Shown here: piece after piece, positions 1 to 11,799 of the stretch
How the letters are laid out: every line of letters begins with the position of its first letter
Position numbering within the stretch: position 1 is the stretch's first letter
Origin: Hyposmocoma kahamanoa
Taxonomy: Eukaryota > Arthropoda > Insecta > Lepidoptera > Cosmopterigidae
Reading direction: 5' to 3'
NCBI RefSeq assembly: GCF_003589595.1
Contig: NW_020654133.1
Location: 895,691-959,690, forward strand
Length of the DNA: 64,000 bases
Notes under the pieces: model-generated
Databases searched by the model: none
Told to the model about the DNA's origin: nothing
What the model saw: only the letters and a program-made list of their open reading frames with translations
Program-made: the position numbers and the translations under genes

Positions 1-407
1 AACTTCTTTAATTATGGTAAAAAAATAAATCAACAACATTAAATTTTAAAATAAATATGCATTATTAGAGCATATTTGTTGTCACGCTACTCGCGCATGC
101 GCACCACTCTCGCCCCTCGCTACTCAAAGGTTACATGCACCCATCTTGCGGATCTGTCGCTGCACTGTATACGGGTACCCTAGTTCGTAGCATTTAGTTA
201 GCGTTTTATTTATCATTATTAATCAAGTTATGAATTTAAGTTTTCATAGTTTTGAGACAGAACCGAAATTCCCGAAAAGCTCAGGTTTTCCTCAGCTGTA
301 AACTGGGTTCCAAAGTGGACGGTGACTCGGTTTTTTCGGTTAACCGAGTAACGGGTCGAAGGTTACCTTACTTTTGAGAATTCTGGGTATACAGATTCAT
401 GACTTAC
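1..407. other. Left edge, no gene seen
   Basis: I see no coding exon or recognisable repeat here. If the exon at 408-508 is real, this is the start of its downstream intron, because transcription on the minus strand would continue out of the window to the left. Confidence 0.4.
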
Positions 408-508
408 CGCTGTCGAAATCCAACAACGCTTCTCCATCGCGGCGTTCTGAATATGAATAATCAGAGGATCCGGACGACGACTCGCTCGACGATGTGGAAG
501 TGGAAATC
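408..508 (-). CDS. Candidate Ser-rich acidic exon, partial gene
   Basis: Read on the minus strand, a pyrimidine-rich acceptor ending at 509 is followed by 101 open bases and a strong donor (GTAAGTC, 407-401). The single open frame is Ser-rich, then acidic (ends EALLDFDS), entering with one base and leaving with one base of a split codon. The exon at 7209-7382 ends with two bases of a split codon, so the two join in frame without a stop. It is probably an internal exon of a nuclear or regulatory protein that continues beyond the window. No family is recognised. An isolated exon of this size could be chance, but both splice sites are good. Confidence 0.4.
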
Positions 509-603
509 CTGAAACAGGAAACATATTGATAGCGTACCGAGACGCGAAGGTATTACGTATCCGGTTGAAATTCTTACTAGCCTAGCCTTTCTATCATATA
601 CAT

Positions 604-900
604 TTGGGGGAGTGTGCGCAGGAACTTTTCAATTTACTTCCACCCTCACCTTTCCTTCTTCGGTCGACTAGAAGGTCCGGAACACTCCATCCTTATATCG
701 TTGATATACCACAAATTTGCACTAATCGCTTTGCTTCCTCCTTTCTGATGCGTACGGCAAAGGAATGGAATACTCTATCTGTTTTTCCCGAAAAGTACAA
801 TTTGGGTATATCAAGGCTCGAGTGAATACGCATTTTTTAGCAAACGCGTCCCATCCTCGGTCACATCTTTATCTTAATTGCAAAACACACAAAAATAGGT
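604..900 (+). mobile_element. LINE ORF2 C-terminal relic
   Basis: The plus strand reads HPYIVDIPQICTNRFASSFL followed by RTAKEWNTL and FPEKYNLG. This is the conserved tail of reverse-transcriptase ORF2 in CR1/Jockey-like insect LINEs. Only the last part is present and it is broken by stops, so it is a dead 3' fragment. The same protein tail is found again at 16190-16410. Confidence 0.75.
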
Positions 901-949
901 ACAGAGATGTGCCTAGCTCCCAAAGTAGGATCCCCTGTACTATGGGTTA

Positions 950-1440
950 GCTAGGTCTTACGTCCGTCAAGTGTGTTGCCTAAAAATAACAGTCTATTAC
1001 AATAACTAAGTATATTACGGTAAGCTTATAAAATATTAATGGTAGAACACACAGAGAGGTGGTTTACATTTCAATTTGGTACATTCATACATTTCTTATA
1101 AAATCCAGTATAGTTCTAGTTTTTATAAATAACAAAAAACAACCAACTTCAGTACCTACCAACAAAGAACAGAAACATTGAAAGAAAATTGTATAATCAG
1201 GATAGGATGCATTGTTCACAAATCACCAGCACAAAAGAAACGTAAGCATGGATGGAGTAAACAATATACAGTACACCTCATAGAATGCAGATAAAATAGA
1301 TGCATTTTTTTTTGTGGTTTGTAGTTAAAGTTAATATTTGTATTATTTGAGTAGTAATTATTTAGTATAAGTATATTATTATAGTATTTTTGTATAGTTA
1401 TTTTATTGTAAATTTTCTAGGAATTTTGTCCATACTTTTT
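950..1440. other. AT-rich stretch, nothing recognised
   Basis: No exon, RNA gene or known repeat is visible. The 3' end may belong to the LINE fragment that follows on the minus strand. Confidence 0.4.
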
Positions 1441-1465
1441 GGTTCTACTATATGTTACATTCGTT

Positions 1466-2005
1466 TTATACGCCAAGCACCGTTCGAGTGTCGAGGTCTT
1501 CTGTGTCTGAATATGATTTTTTAATTAACCTGTTAAACACGCACTTTCTCACTTGACCCGCAGTTTTAGCTAGCTCTTCTAAATCGTTGTATACCCGCGT
1601 GTAAACAAAAGGACCCATATGACAGTAAAATCTTTGGACAAAAACCGATCCAGTGCGAGGTACCACCCGAGGACCCTCCCTAGTCCTTATACTTCGAAGA
1701 AATCTGTCATCACCCTGTTGACGGGATATTTTCAAATCCAGGGCTGACTTGTGAAAACGCAGTACCAGTTTCTGTATATAAAGCTGCTTGATCGTTAACA
1801 GTTTATTTTCACTGTAATTGATGAGTGGGAGAACGGAAATTTCTACCAAAAGTTACCTTAAGAACAGACCTCTGAGCGCGTTCTAGACCTAAAAGTGTTG
1901 CTTTGGCAGAGCCACCCCAAACCACGATACAGTATGGAACCAATGACTGACATAAGGCAAAGTACACAGTCCTTAAGAGGCAGCTTTTGGCAAAAAAACA
2001 TGGAA
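1466..2005 (-). mobile_element. LINE ORF2 3' part, minus strand
   Basis: Minus-strand translation gives FALCQSLVPYCIVVWGG, then LERAQRSVLKV, and after a frame change LLTIKQLYIQKLVLRFH and a stop at 1466. This is the thumb and C-terminal region of a LINE reverse transcriptase (the 'YgiivWG ... LervQrsvLK' region). It has lost frame near 1850. It has the same orientation as the reverse-transcriptase core at 3070-4122, so both may be parts of one element split by later insertions, including the SINE at 2701-2898. Confidence 0.7.
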
Positions 2006-2141
2006 AAAAAAAGAGCCCTGATTTTTTTCTCTAAATTAGGGTTTTTTTTTTCAGAAAAAGTAAAATGGAAGAACTGAAATAAAATACGACACTAGATTTT
2101 GTTTTACGAATATATATGTGTGTGAATATATATATATATAT

Positions 2142-2175
2142 ATAATAAACATTTCATATATATGTGAAATGTTTA
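2142..2175. repeat. AT-rich perfect-arm palindrome
   Basis: The arms AATAAACATTTCA and TGAAATGTTTATT face each other around a TA-rich centre, next to a (TA)n run at 2120-2140. It can fold as a hairpin or cruciform. It could be a microsatellite-derived palindrome rather than a functional site. Confidence 0.6.
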
Positions 2176-2464
2176 TTAAAATCAATTACCATGTTATCAT
2201 GATAATTATAACAAAAATTTAATCTTCATTTGTGGTGTTACTAGTGTTACTACTGTTACAGGTGATTGTTACCCACAATTGTAATGTTATCAAAATTTTC
2301 TGTATCTTCGTTTCCTTCATTCAAATCCTACCGTATAATTTTATATAAGCGGCTTGCTAATGATTCTTTGTAAATGTTGCTATATAAGGGACATGTGCGA
2401 TGTGGAAAAAATATCGATATCGCTCTTACATAAGTAAATAAGTGGTATTTTTATCAGTAATCAT

Positions 2465-2640
2465 CAAAGTAGCGATGCAACAGCAATCGATAGATTTAAA
2501 AAAAAGTAAAAATGTTAGAATCCCCGCATTTTTCCCACATAGCGTCAATCCCACAAAATGCCCAATCGAGTTGAAATTCCCCGCAATTTGGGGAATTCGC
2601 CACAAATTGACAAAACTATGAGTGTTGCCCATTTATTTTG
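2465..2640 (-). mobile_element. Fragment related to hAT element at 19681
   Basis: Read on the minus strand, this matches the left end of the element at 19681-21543: the same GGGGAATTCCCC-like core and the same order of blocks down to the CTATCGATTGC-like part. The outer end reads GGGCAACACTC. It is a diverged solo fragment without coding capacity. Confidence 0.55.
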
Positions 2641-2700
2641 AACAACTTATCTATGAAGAATAATATTAACAACAAAATAACGCACAATAATAATAACGCA

Positions 2701-2898
2701 CACATATCAACATAGCCCCGCACTAGGGAAACCCTGTGTCGCGGGTGCCATGGACACACACATAGACAACCACAAATTACACCCAAACTCACGAGAGAAA
2801 TAAAAGTAGGTCATACAAATATTTCTCCCGGCCCGGGAATCGAACCTGGGACCTCTGCATGGCAGTCCGGCATGGTAACCGATCGACCACGGAGGCAG
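2701..2898 (-). mobile_element. tRNA-derived SINE, copy 1
   Basis: On the minus strand this begins ACTGCCTCCGTGG with a tRNA-like box A, followed by box B (GGTTCGATTCC at about 2836) and a non-tRNA body ending in CCCTAGTGCGGGGCTATG. Five or six copies of the same family are in this window (9476, 39259, 51820, 54165 and a decayed one at 56080). The box A/box B pair acts as an internal RNA polymerase III promoter. It is not a tRNA gene because the cloverleaf does not close. Confidence 0.85.
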
Positions 2899-3069
2899 TC
2901 AAACAAAAGGGGAAATGTAACAAAAAAATACTATTGTCATATTTTGATTTTCATACTTTTAGAAAAAAAACATACTTCAGAAAAAAAAGGTTTCTTTTCA
3001 TGTTTTTTTTTTCATTGTTTTTTTCATCTCAGAAAAAAACGGTTTTTTAACAACACTGGTAACAACTGA

Positions 3070-4122
3070 CATGCCTTTTTCTGTATAGGCCCTAACATCA
3101 GCCCAACACTTACATTCGAAAATAATTGCCGTGTCATCTGCTAAAGTCACTATTCTGGCCGACACTACTTTCAGATTACATAAATCGTTTATGTAAACTA
3201 AAAATAACGTCGGCCCGAGGACACTTCCCTGGGGTACGCCAAAGGTTACGTGAAGTAAAGTAAAGGTTACTCGTGTTGCTGGTACAAGTGTCGAGCTTTA
3301 CAAATTGCTTCCGATCCGTCAAATAGATTGTGAACCAGTCCAAGGCCAGTCCCCTGACTCCAAAAGCTTCTAGTTTCCTAAGCAATAGCGGAATTGAGAC
3401 GGTACCGAAGGCCTTTTTGAGATCCAAGAAGGCACCGATGCATTCACTGCCATTGTCTGAACTTTGTACTATCGTTTCAGTTAGCAGTATGATGGCGTCC
3501 TCAGTGCTGTTGCCTGGTCGAAAGCCAAACTGATTTGGTGCTAGCAAATTCTTCGTTTCCAGAAAATTTAACAACCGCTTATTTACTATTTTTTCCAATA
3601 GTTTAGCCACAAGAGTAAGCAAAGAGATAGGTCGATAATTACTCACATCATTATCGTATCCCCAGATTTGTATATAGGACAAACTTGTGCAATTTTTAAC
3701 AGTACTGGTACACGTCCCGTAGATATACTCAAGTTGATCACATAAGTAAGTTGTTCAGCAATTACCTAATGCATATCCTTGAGAACCCTAGGAGTCAATA
3801 TATCCCACCCAGGCGCGCCATCCGCCTTAAATGTGAGTATAGTTTTTGAAATCTCTATAGGATCAGTCGGAGTAAGATAAAACGATGCAGTGTTATTAGT
3901 CAATACGTGTTTAATCTTAGCTTCAAGATTTTCTTCGGTAGCTCGTGTAGATTGAAGTATGTTTCTAGTTAAATCTGACCCTATCGAAGTGAAATAGTTA
4001 TTGATAAAGTTGACCGAATCTGTTAAGGTATTTCCTAGATTGTGCAGATCATATTGAGTCTTTGACTTAGGGGTATCTATATTGCATATCGTTTTTATGA
4101 TATCGACATCATCTCTTAACAT
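3070..4122 (-). mobile_element. LINE reverse-transcriptase core, broken
   Basis: The minus strand encodes a non-LTR reverse transcriptase core: NYRPISLL with LLEKIVNKRL, then NQFGFRPGNSTEDAI, then AFLDLKKAF. After a frame change it continues GVPQGSVLGP, LFLVYINDL and the catalytic ADDT near 3130. The upstream block 3766-4122 reads FKADGAPGWDILTP, the usual pre-RT region of Jockey/CR1-like elements. A stop at 3766 and frameshifts near 3260 and 3700 show it is dead. The RNase H/C-terminal part may be the fragment at 1466-2005. Confidence 0.85.
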
Positions 4123-4423
4123 CAGGTGAGATCGTGGCCAAACGTGTCTATTATTTATTAAAAAAAAAACAATACAAAATGTTAAAGTAATAAAAGCTCC
4201 GGAAAGTAAATTAAAAAACAGTTATAATTATTAATAAAAAGATTGGAAACATAGAAATAGTACATTGCGTATTAAGGATGCTAAATAAGGAATTACGAAC
4301 GAGATTCTTTTAGAACCCCCAAATCGAAGACTTTCTGAGTCGAGGTTCGTAATTCCTGTACCGCCCGTGAAACATACAATGTTATTCATCACCTTTGCGA
4401 GTAAATACTATGATTGCATGCTA

Positions 4424-4618
4424 TTGACTTGACTATTAACGCCCCAAACAAAACCCTCGGGTCCTTTTTCTTCTCATTACAGCCAGGATCGTGTATTAAG
4501 TCAAGAATATTATTTGGAAGTACAGATTCTTTTTGTAGAATTGTGATATCAATAAGTTCTTGATTGTTTGCTAAATGATTAATTTTCTCGGTATATTCCG
4601 TGTTTATTTTTCACTAAC
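4424..4618 (-). other. Orphan open stretch, unrecognised
   Basis: The minus strand is open for about 60 codons (contains LIDITILQKESVLPNN and DPRVLFGALIV) and ends at a TGA. There is no clear start or splice signal. It does not match a family I know. It could be an old exon or part of a mobile element. Confidence 0.25.
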
Positions 4619-4624
4619 TCACTT

Positions 4625-6400
4625 AAACACGGCTTAGTTGGCGTTAATACGATGCGATTTCATTTCTTCGGGAATGTCCTCATGTATTTTGTACGTTAGA
4701 CGAATGATATAGTTCGTAATGCTATGTACAATTACGTTACAAAATTAATTTCCATTCTGTGACAATGAAAATTGAGAGACAACCAAAGCCCCGTAGGCTT
4801 CTCGTAGTTCGTGCCATGCACCATGATTTTACAGTACTACTACACATACTCCGTCCAACCATTATTTTCACTTTGGATGCCTCCAAAGTTCCGTAATTAT
4901 TGACATATAACCATAAAAAATGCAATATTTCCTGGACTTATTTTTAATTTTAGTGAAGCGACACGTGCTCTTTAGCTCCAATACATGTATATCGATCCAA
5001 AAGATTATGTAACGAAGATTATTCAAGTTGATAAATTTTGGCACCTGTCTAATAAATTATTATCATCACGAGTCCAAACAGACAAATTTTTTTTAACCCG
5101 GTCACATTCACGATTTAAATTTCTTCATAAATAAAATCGATTGTTATAAAAAATCGAATCGGAAACGCATTAGGACACTGATGATTAGAATTCGAGCTGT
5201 CGTGGATTCGCTTTGGGCCTTTTGGAGGGAAAAGTGTCGTTTTCATTTTGACTTTCAATTATTTTGTGAAATCTAGTTTAAAGTGGAATAGGATAGTGCT
5301 ATTGTGCCTTAGTCGAAGATTAAAATGCGAAATTATACGAATCTCGAACTAAAATACCCATTTCGGCCCGTTCTAAGGAATCCCGAGTCAATCCAAGAAC
5401 GCCGCCTCAAATTGTCTATCCTCTTTGTGGCGGCCATATTTACAGAAACATAATTAAACGAAGACATGGCTCAAAGGACTTGTATCCAAGCCAAAATTAT
5501 TAATAAAAAAAATTCGTGCTGTCAAAAATTAAATAAAAGGTTGGACGGAGTATAGATAAACAAACATGAGACGTACTGATGCTGATGGGTAGACAACGTC
5601 ATTAAAGTCACAGGCTGTACCTTGGCTGTACTAAATAAATAAAAAATAATAATATCTTTATTAGCACTTTTGCCGTACAATTTGTACAGAGCAGCAAATA
5701 CAAAATTATAGGTGTGGATATAAATTAGCACAGAATATAAAAGAAGGCGTACCAAATTTAAAAAGTTATGTCTCCTAATCTAGTCAAAAGGCTATATCTT
5801 TGGAGGCAGTATTCTGTTACGCGTAACAAATATAATTTGCCATTACATAAAATCAAAACTTCAGTCAAAATAAATAAAGTGTAAACTGATGTGAGTCTCT
5901 ACGGTCATGGTATTACAAATGGTGTAGCTATGTGTGTAACAAATAAATTCTAAAAGGGATAATTCTAATACAGATTAAGGTGAAAATAAAAAAAAATAAA
6001 CGTAAAAAAAAACTATTCGAGTTGGTTTTCGCGAAATTAAACTATTTTTTCGGTTTTAATAGCGTAATAATTAATAATAAACTTTAATTTAATTAGAATT
6101 TATACGAGTGTTAAAATAAAATCAATTTATAAAACAAGTACGCAGCGTAAATTGGAATAAACAATTTGGTGACTTTTTTGTTATTTCTTTCTTTTTTTTT
6201 ATCTTAACGTTTGGCTTGTTAGACTAAGTAGCCTCAATTTTGCCGGTGTCCGTTTTCTAGTTTCACAAACGCCATGGATGATTTGTTAGACTGTACACAG
6301 AAATTTTTGTTCGGTCACTCAGAAAGCATCGAAGAGATTTTTGTACAAATTAATTCCTAGACTTTTTTATTATACTTTTAATTAATAACTTTTGTAACAA
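4625..6400. other. AT-rich non-coding DNA
   Basis: No gene recognised. A short motif with GACTTGTATCCAAGCC near 5475 recurs near 38590, so at least part is dispersed repeat. Confidence 0.4.
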
Positions 6401-6407
6401 TATCGAA

Positions 6408-6862
6408 TTCTTAGGTTTTCGCGATTGTTACACATAGGAAATGAAACTGTTTTTCCGGATTTAAGTCGCGTATATTTGTTCAAACAGACATAAGACTGCA
6501 GTACTAATTAATATGTTTTAATTTATTCTAAATTCTATTATTAATTAATAATAAATTGAACTTAATAAAAATTCATTCAATAAAATAATTTGTAAAACTT
6601 AATGTAGCGTAAATTGAAATGTTTTCTTTGTAAAATTAAAAATAAGGTATTTAATTAATAACTAATGTAACTATAGTGAAAAAATAGGATGGTTTGCATC
6701 AATATTAGACATAACTGGTTGAAGACTGTACCACCTCTGTCAACCGTGACCATGGGACCTGTAAAGGGCCCGAAACGTCGGTTTGTTCGAAAAAACAAAT
6801 ATACGCGATTTAAATCCAGAAAAACAGTTTCATTTCCTTTTGTAACAATAGTGAAAAATATA
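6408..6862. repeat. Dispersed repeat with ACGCGATTTAAATCCGG arm
   Basis: Two half-copies of a palindromic family are present: the block reading GCGATTGTTACACATAGG then GGATTTAAGTCGCG at 6418-6480, and the reverse arm (CGAAACGTCGGTTTG then CGCGATTTAAATCC) at 6770-6840. Further copies lie at 33925-34260, 34760-34880 and 46105-46285. It has no coding capacity and behaves like a fold-back MITE. Confidence 0.6.
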
Positions 6863-7208
6863 GTGGTTTGTATTAATATTAGACGTTGATGGTTAATGAA
6901 TTTACCCTCCCAGTCACGCGTGACCTGGGCCCTGATTTTAATTCAAACTTTCTACAACTTTACGTGTTCCACAAATTTTTGATGTCAGTTTTTTTTTAAT
7001 AAAAAATCTTTTTAGATGCCGAAAAAATCTCTAAAAAGTAGAGCCTTATAATAATAATAAATCGCATCATATTTGTTTTTTCAAACAAACCCTTAACAGG
7101 TCTCATGGTTACGCCATGGTCGTTTTACAACCAGCCAATAATCTATCTCTTTCTCTTCCAATGGGTAGCAACAGCGAAAGCCTAACAATTAATAGAAAAT
7201 TAACTTAC

Positions 7209-7382
7209 GACTTCATCTTCTTCTTCCTCCTTTTATGCAGATGTTTTCTAAACTCCTCCACAATCTCAGGGTTCTCGATGACTTGTCTTCGCCAGGGCGG
7301 TTCCACAGACGGCGTCCGTTGCTTTTTCTGCGTCGGGACTACAGTAGAATAGTGACCGCGCCAGCGCTTGGAATACTTGTAC
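7209..7382 (-). CDS. Candidate basic-tail exon, unknown protein
   Basis: On the minus strand an acceptor (pyrimidine tract then CTAG) precedes a 174-base open exon that closes with donor GTAAGT. Its single open frame includes KRWRGHYSTVVP, EPPWRRQVIENPEIVEEF and a strongly basic end HKRRKKKMKS, a likely nuclear-localisation patch. It enters with one base and leaves with two bases of split codons. This phase fits the exon 408-508 downstream and, if the weak donor at 11803 is used, the exon 11804-11921 upstream. No family is recognised. If the donor at 11803 is not used, this exon belongs to a separate gene whose 5' part I cannot find. Confidence 0.5.
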
Positions 7383-7484
7383 CTAGGTCGAAAAATTAGC
7401 ACGATGTACGTGCTATTCTTATCATTAGTCTAGTAGCAGTAGAGCTCCTTGTAAAAGAGTTCGTGATGTGAATATTTAATCAAT

Positions 7485-8185
7485 CAATCAGCCTATTGTA
7501 GTCCAGTGCTGGACATAAGCCTCCCCAAGTGTACGCCATAGTGCCCGATCACCCGTTTTCCGCATCCTACCACTACCCACGACCTTCTTCAGCTCGTCGG
7601 TCCATCTTGCAGGGGGACGTCCTACGTAACGTTTGCCGAGACGTGGTCTCCACTCGAGAACCCGTCTACTCCATCGCTCATCGGTTCTGCGACAGATGTG
7701 GCCAGCTCACTGCCACTTCAGCTTGCTACATTTCTGGACGATGTCCACAACTTTAGTCTTATAACTTCCGCCTTCTAGCCAGATAACTTCGTTCCGGACT
7801 TTGGTCCTTAACGAGATACCCAGCATAGGTCTTTCCATAGCTCGCTGAGCGACATGTAGTCTGTGAGCCAGTTTGATCGTCATATTCCACGTCTCGGCTT
7901 CGTAAGTCATGACCGGTAGGACGCATTGGTCGTAAACCCTGGACTTCAGGCACTGCGGGAGTGGTAACGAGAAGACATGATGCAGTTTCCCAAATGCTGC
8001 ACAACCCAGCTGCACTCTTTTACCTATTTCACGCTCGAAGTTGTCTCTGCCTAGTCGCAGGGTTTGCCCGAGGAAGACATATTCCCGGACAAATTCGAGC
8101 GTTTCGCCATTAATCGAGATCTGCTCCGGGATGACGACCTCATTGAACAATACCTTAGTCTTGTCCAAATTCATCCGAAGACCGA
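7485..8185 (-). mobile_element. RTE-type retrotransposon, 3' end
   Basis: The minus strand encodes the C-terminal part of an RTE-clade reverse transcriptase: EYVFLGQTL, FGKLHHVFS, LKSRVYDQCVLPVMTYEAET and QRAMERPMLG. The 3' region contains the CCAGCACTGGACTACAATAG-like tail typical of lepidopteran RTE copies. It is 5' truncated and interrupted at 7707 in the frame followed. Small pieces of the same tail occur near 12360 and 62530. Confidence 0.8.
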
Positions 8186-9475
8186 CCGATAATGAGGCAG
8201 CATTAGGAGAATGTAAATATTACTGCGTTCCGATTTTGAAGGGTAAGTGCGATTACATACGGCTACTTTTACAGTAACTAATCGTCGACCTTTACACACA
8301 AATGCGCGATTTTAAGCAGAGAGATTTTAAGCGATGCAATCGCGCGTTTACATCGCCGTGTGTAACCACTCTAAGAGGGCTGGTCAAGGTGACGGATGAT
8401 GATGTGCCACTCAGATCTTTGTGATTTAAAGCTCTGAGTGGCATTGCAACTGTAATAGATAGACGTGTCGCTTACCACCAGGTGCACGACTACAACGACA
8501 GTCGTCAGACGGCAAATAAAACGTCACGATAATAGTGTAACCACAGATAATCGCAGTTTCAAACGTTTCTGTCGTGCAAACGACAAGGCGGCGGCCGTGA
8601 ACCGATAAATTGTCATCACGATCTAGTTTGAACAGCCAGACACTACAGTCTTTCTCCGATGAAATAAGCGTCAACGACACAGTCACGACAGATAGTCGTG
8701 ATACGGGAACAGGTAGACGCGGCAGTCGTCCAACGATAAATAAAACGCTACGAGATAATGGGAACGCGTCCTTAGTCGTGCAATGCACAACGGGAAGTGA
8801 GCGTGCCGACAGCTCCATTACCCATTAAGACAACAGGAAGGGTGCTGTACGGTTTTTTTTATAATACCAAGTGATGGGACGGACAAGTCGTGCGCCTGGT
8901 GTTAAGCGACACGTCTATCCATAACAGTTGCAATGCCACTCAGAGCTTTAAGTCCATTGACTTACAATTATATGGACGTCGGGTACGCGCTAAAAAGTGT
9001 CCGCACTTGTAAGGCGCTAAAATCGTATACAGAGCGCGACACTCCGCTTTAGTCTTCATTTGTTCGACTGACAGCGCGATACTGCTATGACATTACAATT
9101 TAAATTTCGAATAGGTTGACTTGGGACATTTTTTTCGTGGTTTTTGTATTAGACCCGTCGTCCATTTATTTGTAAGTCAATGTTTAAGTCGTAAAGATCT
9201 GAGGGGCACTGCCACTGCGCCCGTCACCCTGAGACGTAAGTTGACAAGTCCCATGTGCCTGTAATTTCACCAGCAACTTTGCCCTTCGAAACCGGAATGT
9301 AGAAATAGGTAAGGTGGCAATAATTCCCTGGACGAACTCTTCCATAAGCAACGCTACTGCTACGGTTACTAGTGCACCCGGAGTCGCTCACTCAAAGCAC
9401 TAAGCCTTTCGAGCACCGGATGAAGTCTGTGTCAACAGGCTGATCTGGGGTCAAGACCGGACTGAATAAGGTCAA
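8186..9475. repeat. Cluster of dispersed repeats
   Basis: This holds two partial copies of an abundant repeat (marks: AAGTCGTGCGCCTGG, CAATGCCACTCAGAG, AACTTATGTCTC) at about 8385-8480 and 8860-9370. A unit at 8957-9183 is found again almost unchanged at 61603-61825. Between 8285 and 8365 there is a TGTGTAAC-bounded block similar to 36345-36480. No gene is visible. Confidence 0.6.
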
Positions 9476-9666
9476 CACTCAACATAGCCCCGCACTATGG
9501 AAACCCTGTGTCGCAGATGCCATGGACATACACAGACAACCTAAAATTACACCCAAACTCACGAGAGAAATAAATGTAGGCCATACAAATATTTCTCCTG
9601 GCCCGAGAATCGAACCTGCGATCGCTGCGTGGCAGTCCGGCATGGTAACCGTTCGTCCACGGAAAT
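9476..9666 (-). mobile_element. tRNA-derived SINE, copy 2
   Basis: Same family and orientation as the copy at 2701-2898, with box B-like sequence near 9610 but several substitutions, so it is an older copy. Confidence 0.8.
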
Positions 9667-9841
9667 GTTTAAAAAGTAGTTAATATTATTGGTGCAAAAA
9701 TTGAACAACACAAAGAATAATTCCATCGACCGATTCAGCTACAGACAGATGGACAAACGCTCGGGTTTCACCACGGTGCTTTGTTTAAATCGGGTTAAAA
9801 CCCATTAACGCCCGAAATCGAGGGCAAAAACTATTTACAAT

Positions 9842-9900
9842 TAGAATAGAATAGAATAGAATAGACATTTATTGCAACGCCACAACATATAGATACAAAA
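9842..9900. repeat. (TAGAA)n microsatellite and LINE-like 3' tail
   Basis: Four to five TAGAA units are followed by CATTTATTGCAACGCC. A pentameric tail joined to 'TTTATTG' is the usual 3' terminus of insect LINEs inserted in reverse orientation. Confidence 0.55.
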
Positions 9901-10308
9901 AAAAATATATTGATACTACTTAGACAAGCAAAACAAAACAAAAAGACGTAATAAACAAAATTAAAATAAAATTAAATAAGACAATAACAAACAAAGAGCA
10001 AAACAGAAAAATACTAAATATAACAACTACAAATGTTGTACTGTCATGTGTGCGGTTGTGGCGTACGCAAAAGGACTTCATTCAGCTTATGCCACAGCCG
10101 CAATTGACTGTGGCGCTGGTTTTCAATGAGCCCTTCAATGAGGTTTTCAATTAAATATTTGTAAATCGAATTTTGTGTGTAATGTTATTATTACAAAATG
10201 TTTATTGCTTGCTTATTTATATTGCCTTTATATTGAATGGGTTCGCTTGAAATTCGCATTGAAATGAATCGATACAATAATCGCCAGATCGTATACACTT
10301 GAATCGAT

Positions 10309-11227
10309 ATAGTTTAGGGGAGAGGTGTGTCAATTGTAACAGCGAGGCAATTGTAACATCTGTTATGTCACGACATCTATTTGACGAGTAGCCGAAGCTC
10401 TTGGTAGCAATCGAATCTTTATTTGATGCTGTTTTATTGACCGAAAGCACAGGTAAAACAGTTCGCGCATGCGCTGTCAGTAGATGACAGTTTGAAATAT
10501 AGCTAGTAAAAATAATTGCTTCGCATAGTTTTCGATAAGAAAACGGTATTACAAGGTACAGTAGTGATTTTCATAGAAGTTAACGTCTAATCAATACGTG
10601 TAGGTAGTTGAGATGATCAAATTTGTCATAGATTTTTGTTATCTTAGTCTTCACTGCCAAAACGCGGCAGTGGTGCAAAAATAACAAAACTAGGAGGTGC
10701 AATTGTAACAAGAAAACCGCTGTATGTACTTTACATATACCAATTTTTTTTTATCAACTCTGAACTAAATACAACACGTATAGTACGTATATATACGATG
10801 CACATTATTTAAATGGTTTTAATTTCGTTTATAAAAAAAATCTGAAATAAAACCAGTATCCCTGCCACTCGACCGGCGCAATAGAACCTATTCAGTATTG
10901 GAAAATTTTAATTTGAGCTGAGGTAGTAACTGTAAGGTCATATAAACTTCTGACAAGATTTTATTTCATTTATTTTTTATTGTTGACAATTTTTTGTATG
11001 TTACAATTGACCCTCTTGGTGCAGCAATTGTAACGATATTAGCTGATCTCAATAAATGAGATTTTCTAGGATTTTATCTACTTTTTTGTTATTTTCTTTA
11101 TTTGATTTTATTATTAAATAACTTAAAATTATTGTGGACAAAAAATATTGCGCTGTGTTTGCTAATTAAAATATTATGAAGAATTGATTTTTTTTGTTAC
11201 AACTGACACGCCTCTTAAGTGTAGTGT
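10309..11227. mobile_element. TIR element with 13-bp flanking repeats
   Basis: The left end reads AGAGGTGTGTCAATTGTAAC (about 10321) and the right end, inverted, AGAGGCGTGTCAGTTGTAAC (about 11216). The exact 13-base direct repeat CACTTGAATCGAT lies outside both ends (10296-10308 and 11228-11240). The inside has no open frame. It includes a block (about 10715-10940) that recurs at 52780-53045 and 56695-56945. The superfamily is not recognised. Confidence 0.6.
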
Positions 11228-11319
11228 CACTTGAATCGATTTCCCTAGTAGTACCTGAGTGAGAGTCCACTGTGGGTATTGAGTGGAGTTGCCTCTTTAT
11301 CGTCTAATAATGTCAGTAC

Positions 11320-11500
11320 ATAGTACTAAAAAAACCGAACTCAAAAGTCATTTATCCCCTAGTTAGCCAACCTTAGAGGTGAATATTTTCTTCAAATTTA
11401 AACGGGAATGCCACAGAGGTACCCTCTTTTCAACAAAAAAGAATCGTGATCGCGTAACACACACACAAAAAAAACCCGTTTTTTAAAATCGGTTAAAAAA
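11320..11500. mobile_element. MITE of the ACCGACTTC family
   Basis: A copy of a dispersed repeat with ends near AAAACCGACTTCAAAAG and the internal mark TCCCCTAGTTTGCCA. Other copies: 13008-13199, 31419-31640, 36606-36836, 40053-40320 and 55461-55855. Confidence 0.7.
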
Positions 11501-11799
11501 GATATTTTACAACGAAATTTTTAATACGTAAGCAATTATACCAAATTGAGTATTATTTTACACGTATAATGGTTTCCGCCCACGATTTTGGGCAAAAATA
11601 GATCATAACCGCTTTGTGTAAAAACCCTCTGACTACAGACCGAGCCAGCAGATCTTACAATTTTGTATGTTGTAACAGATCTTTGTATTGTTCTCTATCG
11701 CAAAAACTTTGTGAGAAAACCTGACGCCTAGTGTACAAAAACTTTTTGCTTCGTAAAGACCCGTAATCGCCTAAAAACTTAAAAAGTAATATACAAAAA

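Noticed and set aside
2701..2898. Functional tRNA genes at SINE heads (also 9476, 16900, 26771, 39259, 51820, 54165)
   Set aside because: Boxes A and B are present but acceptor stems do not pair and each is fused to a repeated non-tRNA body.
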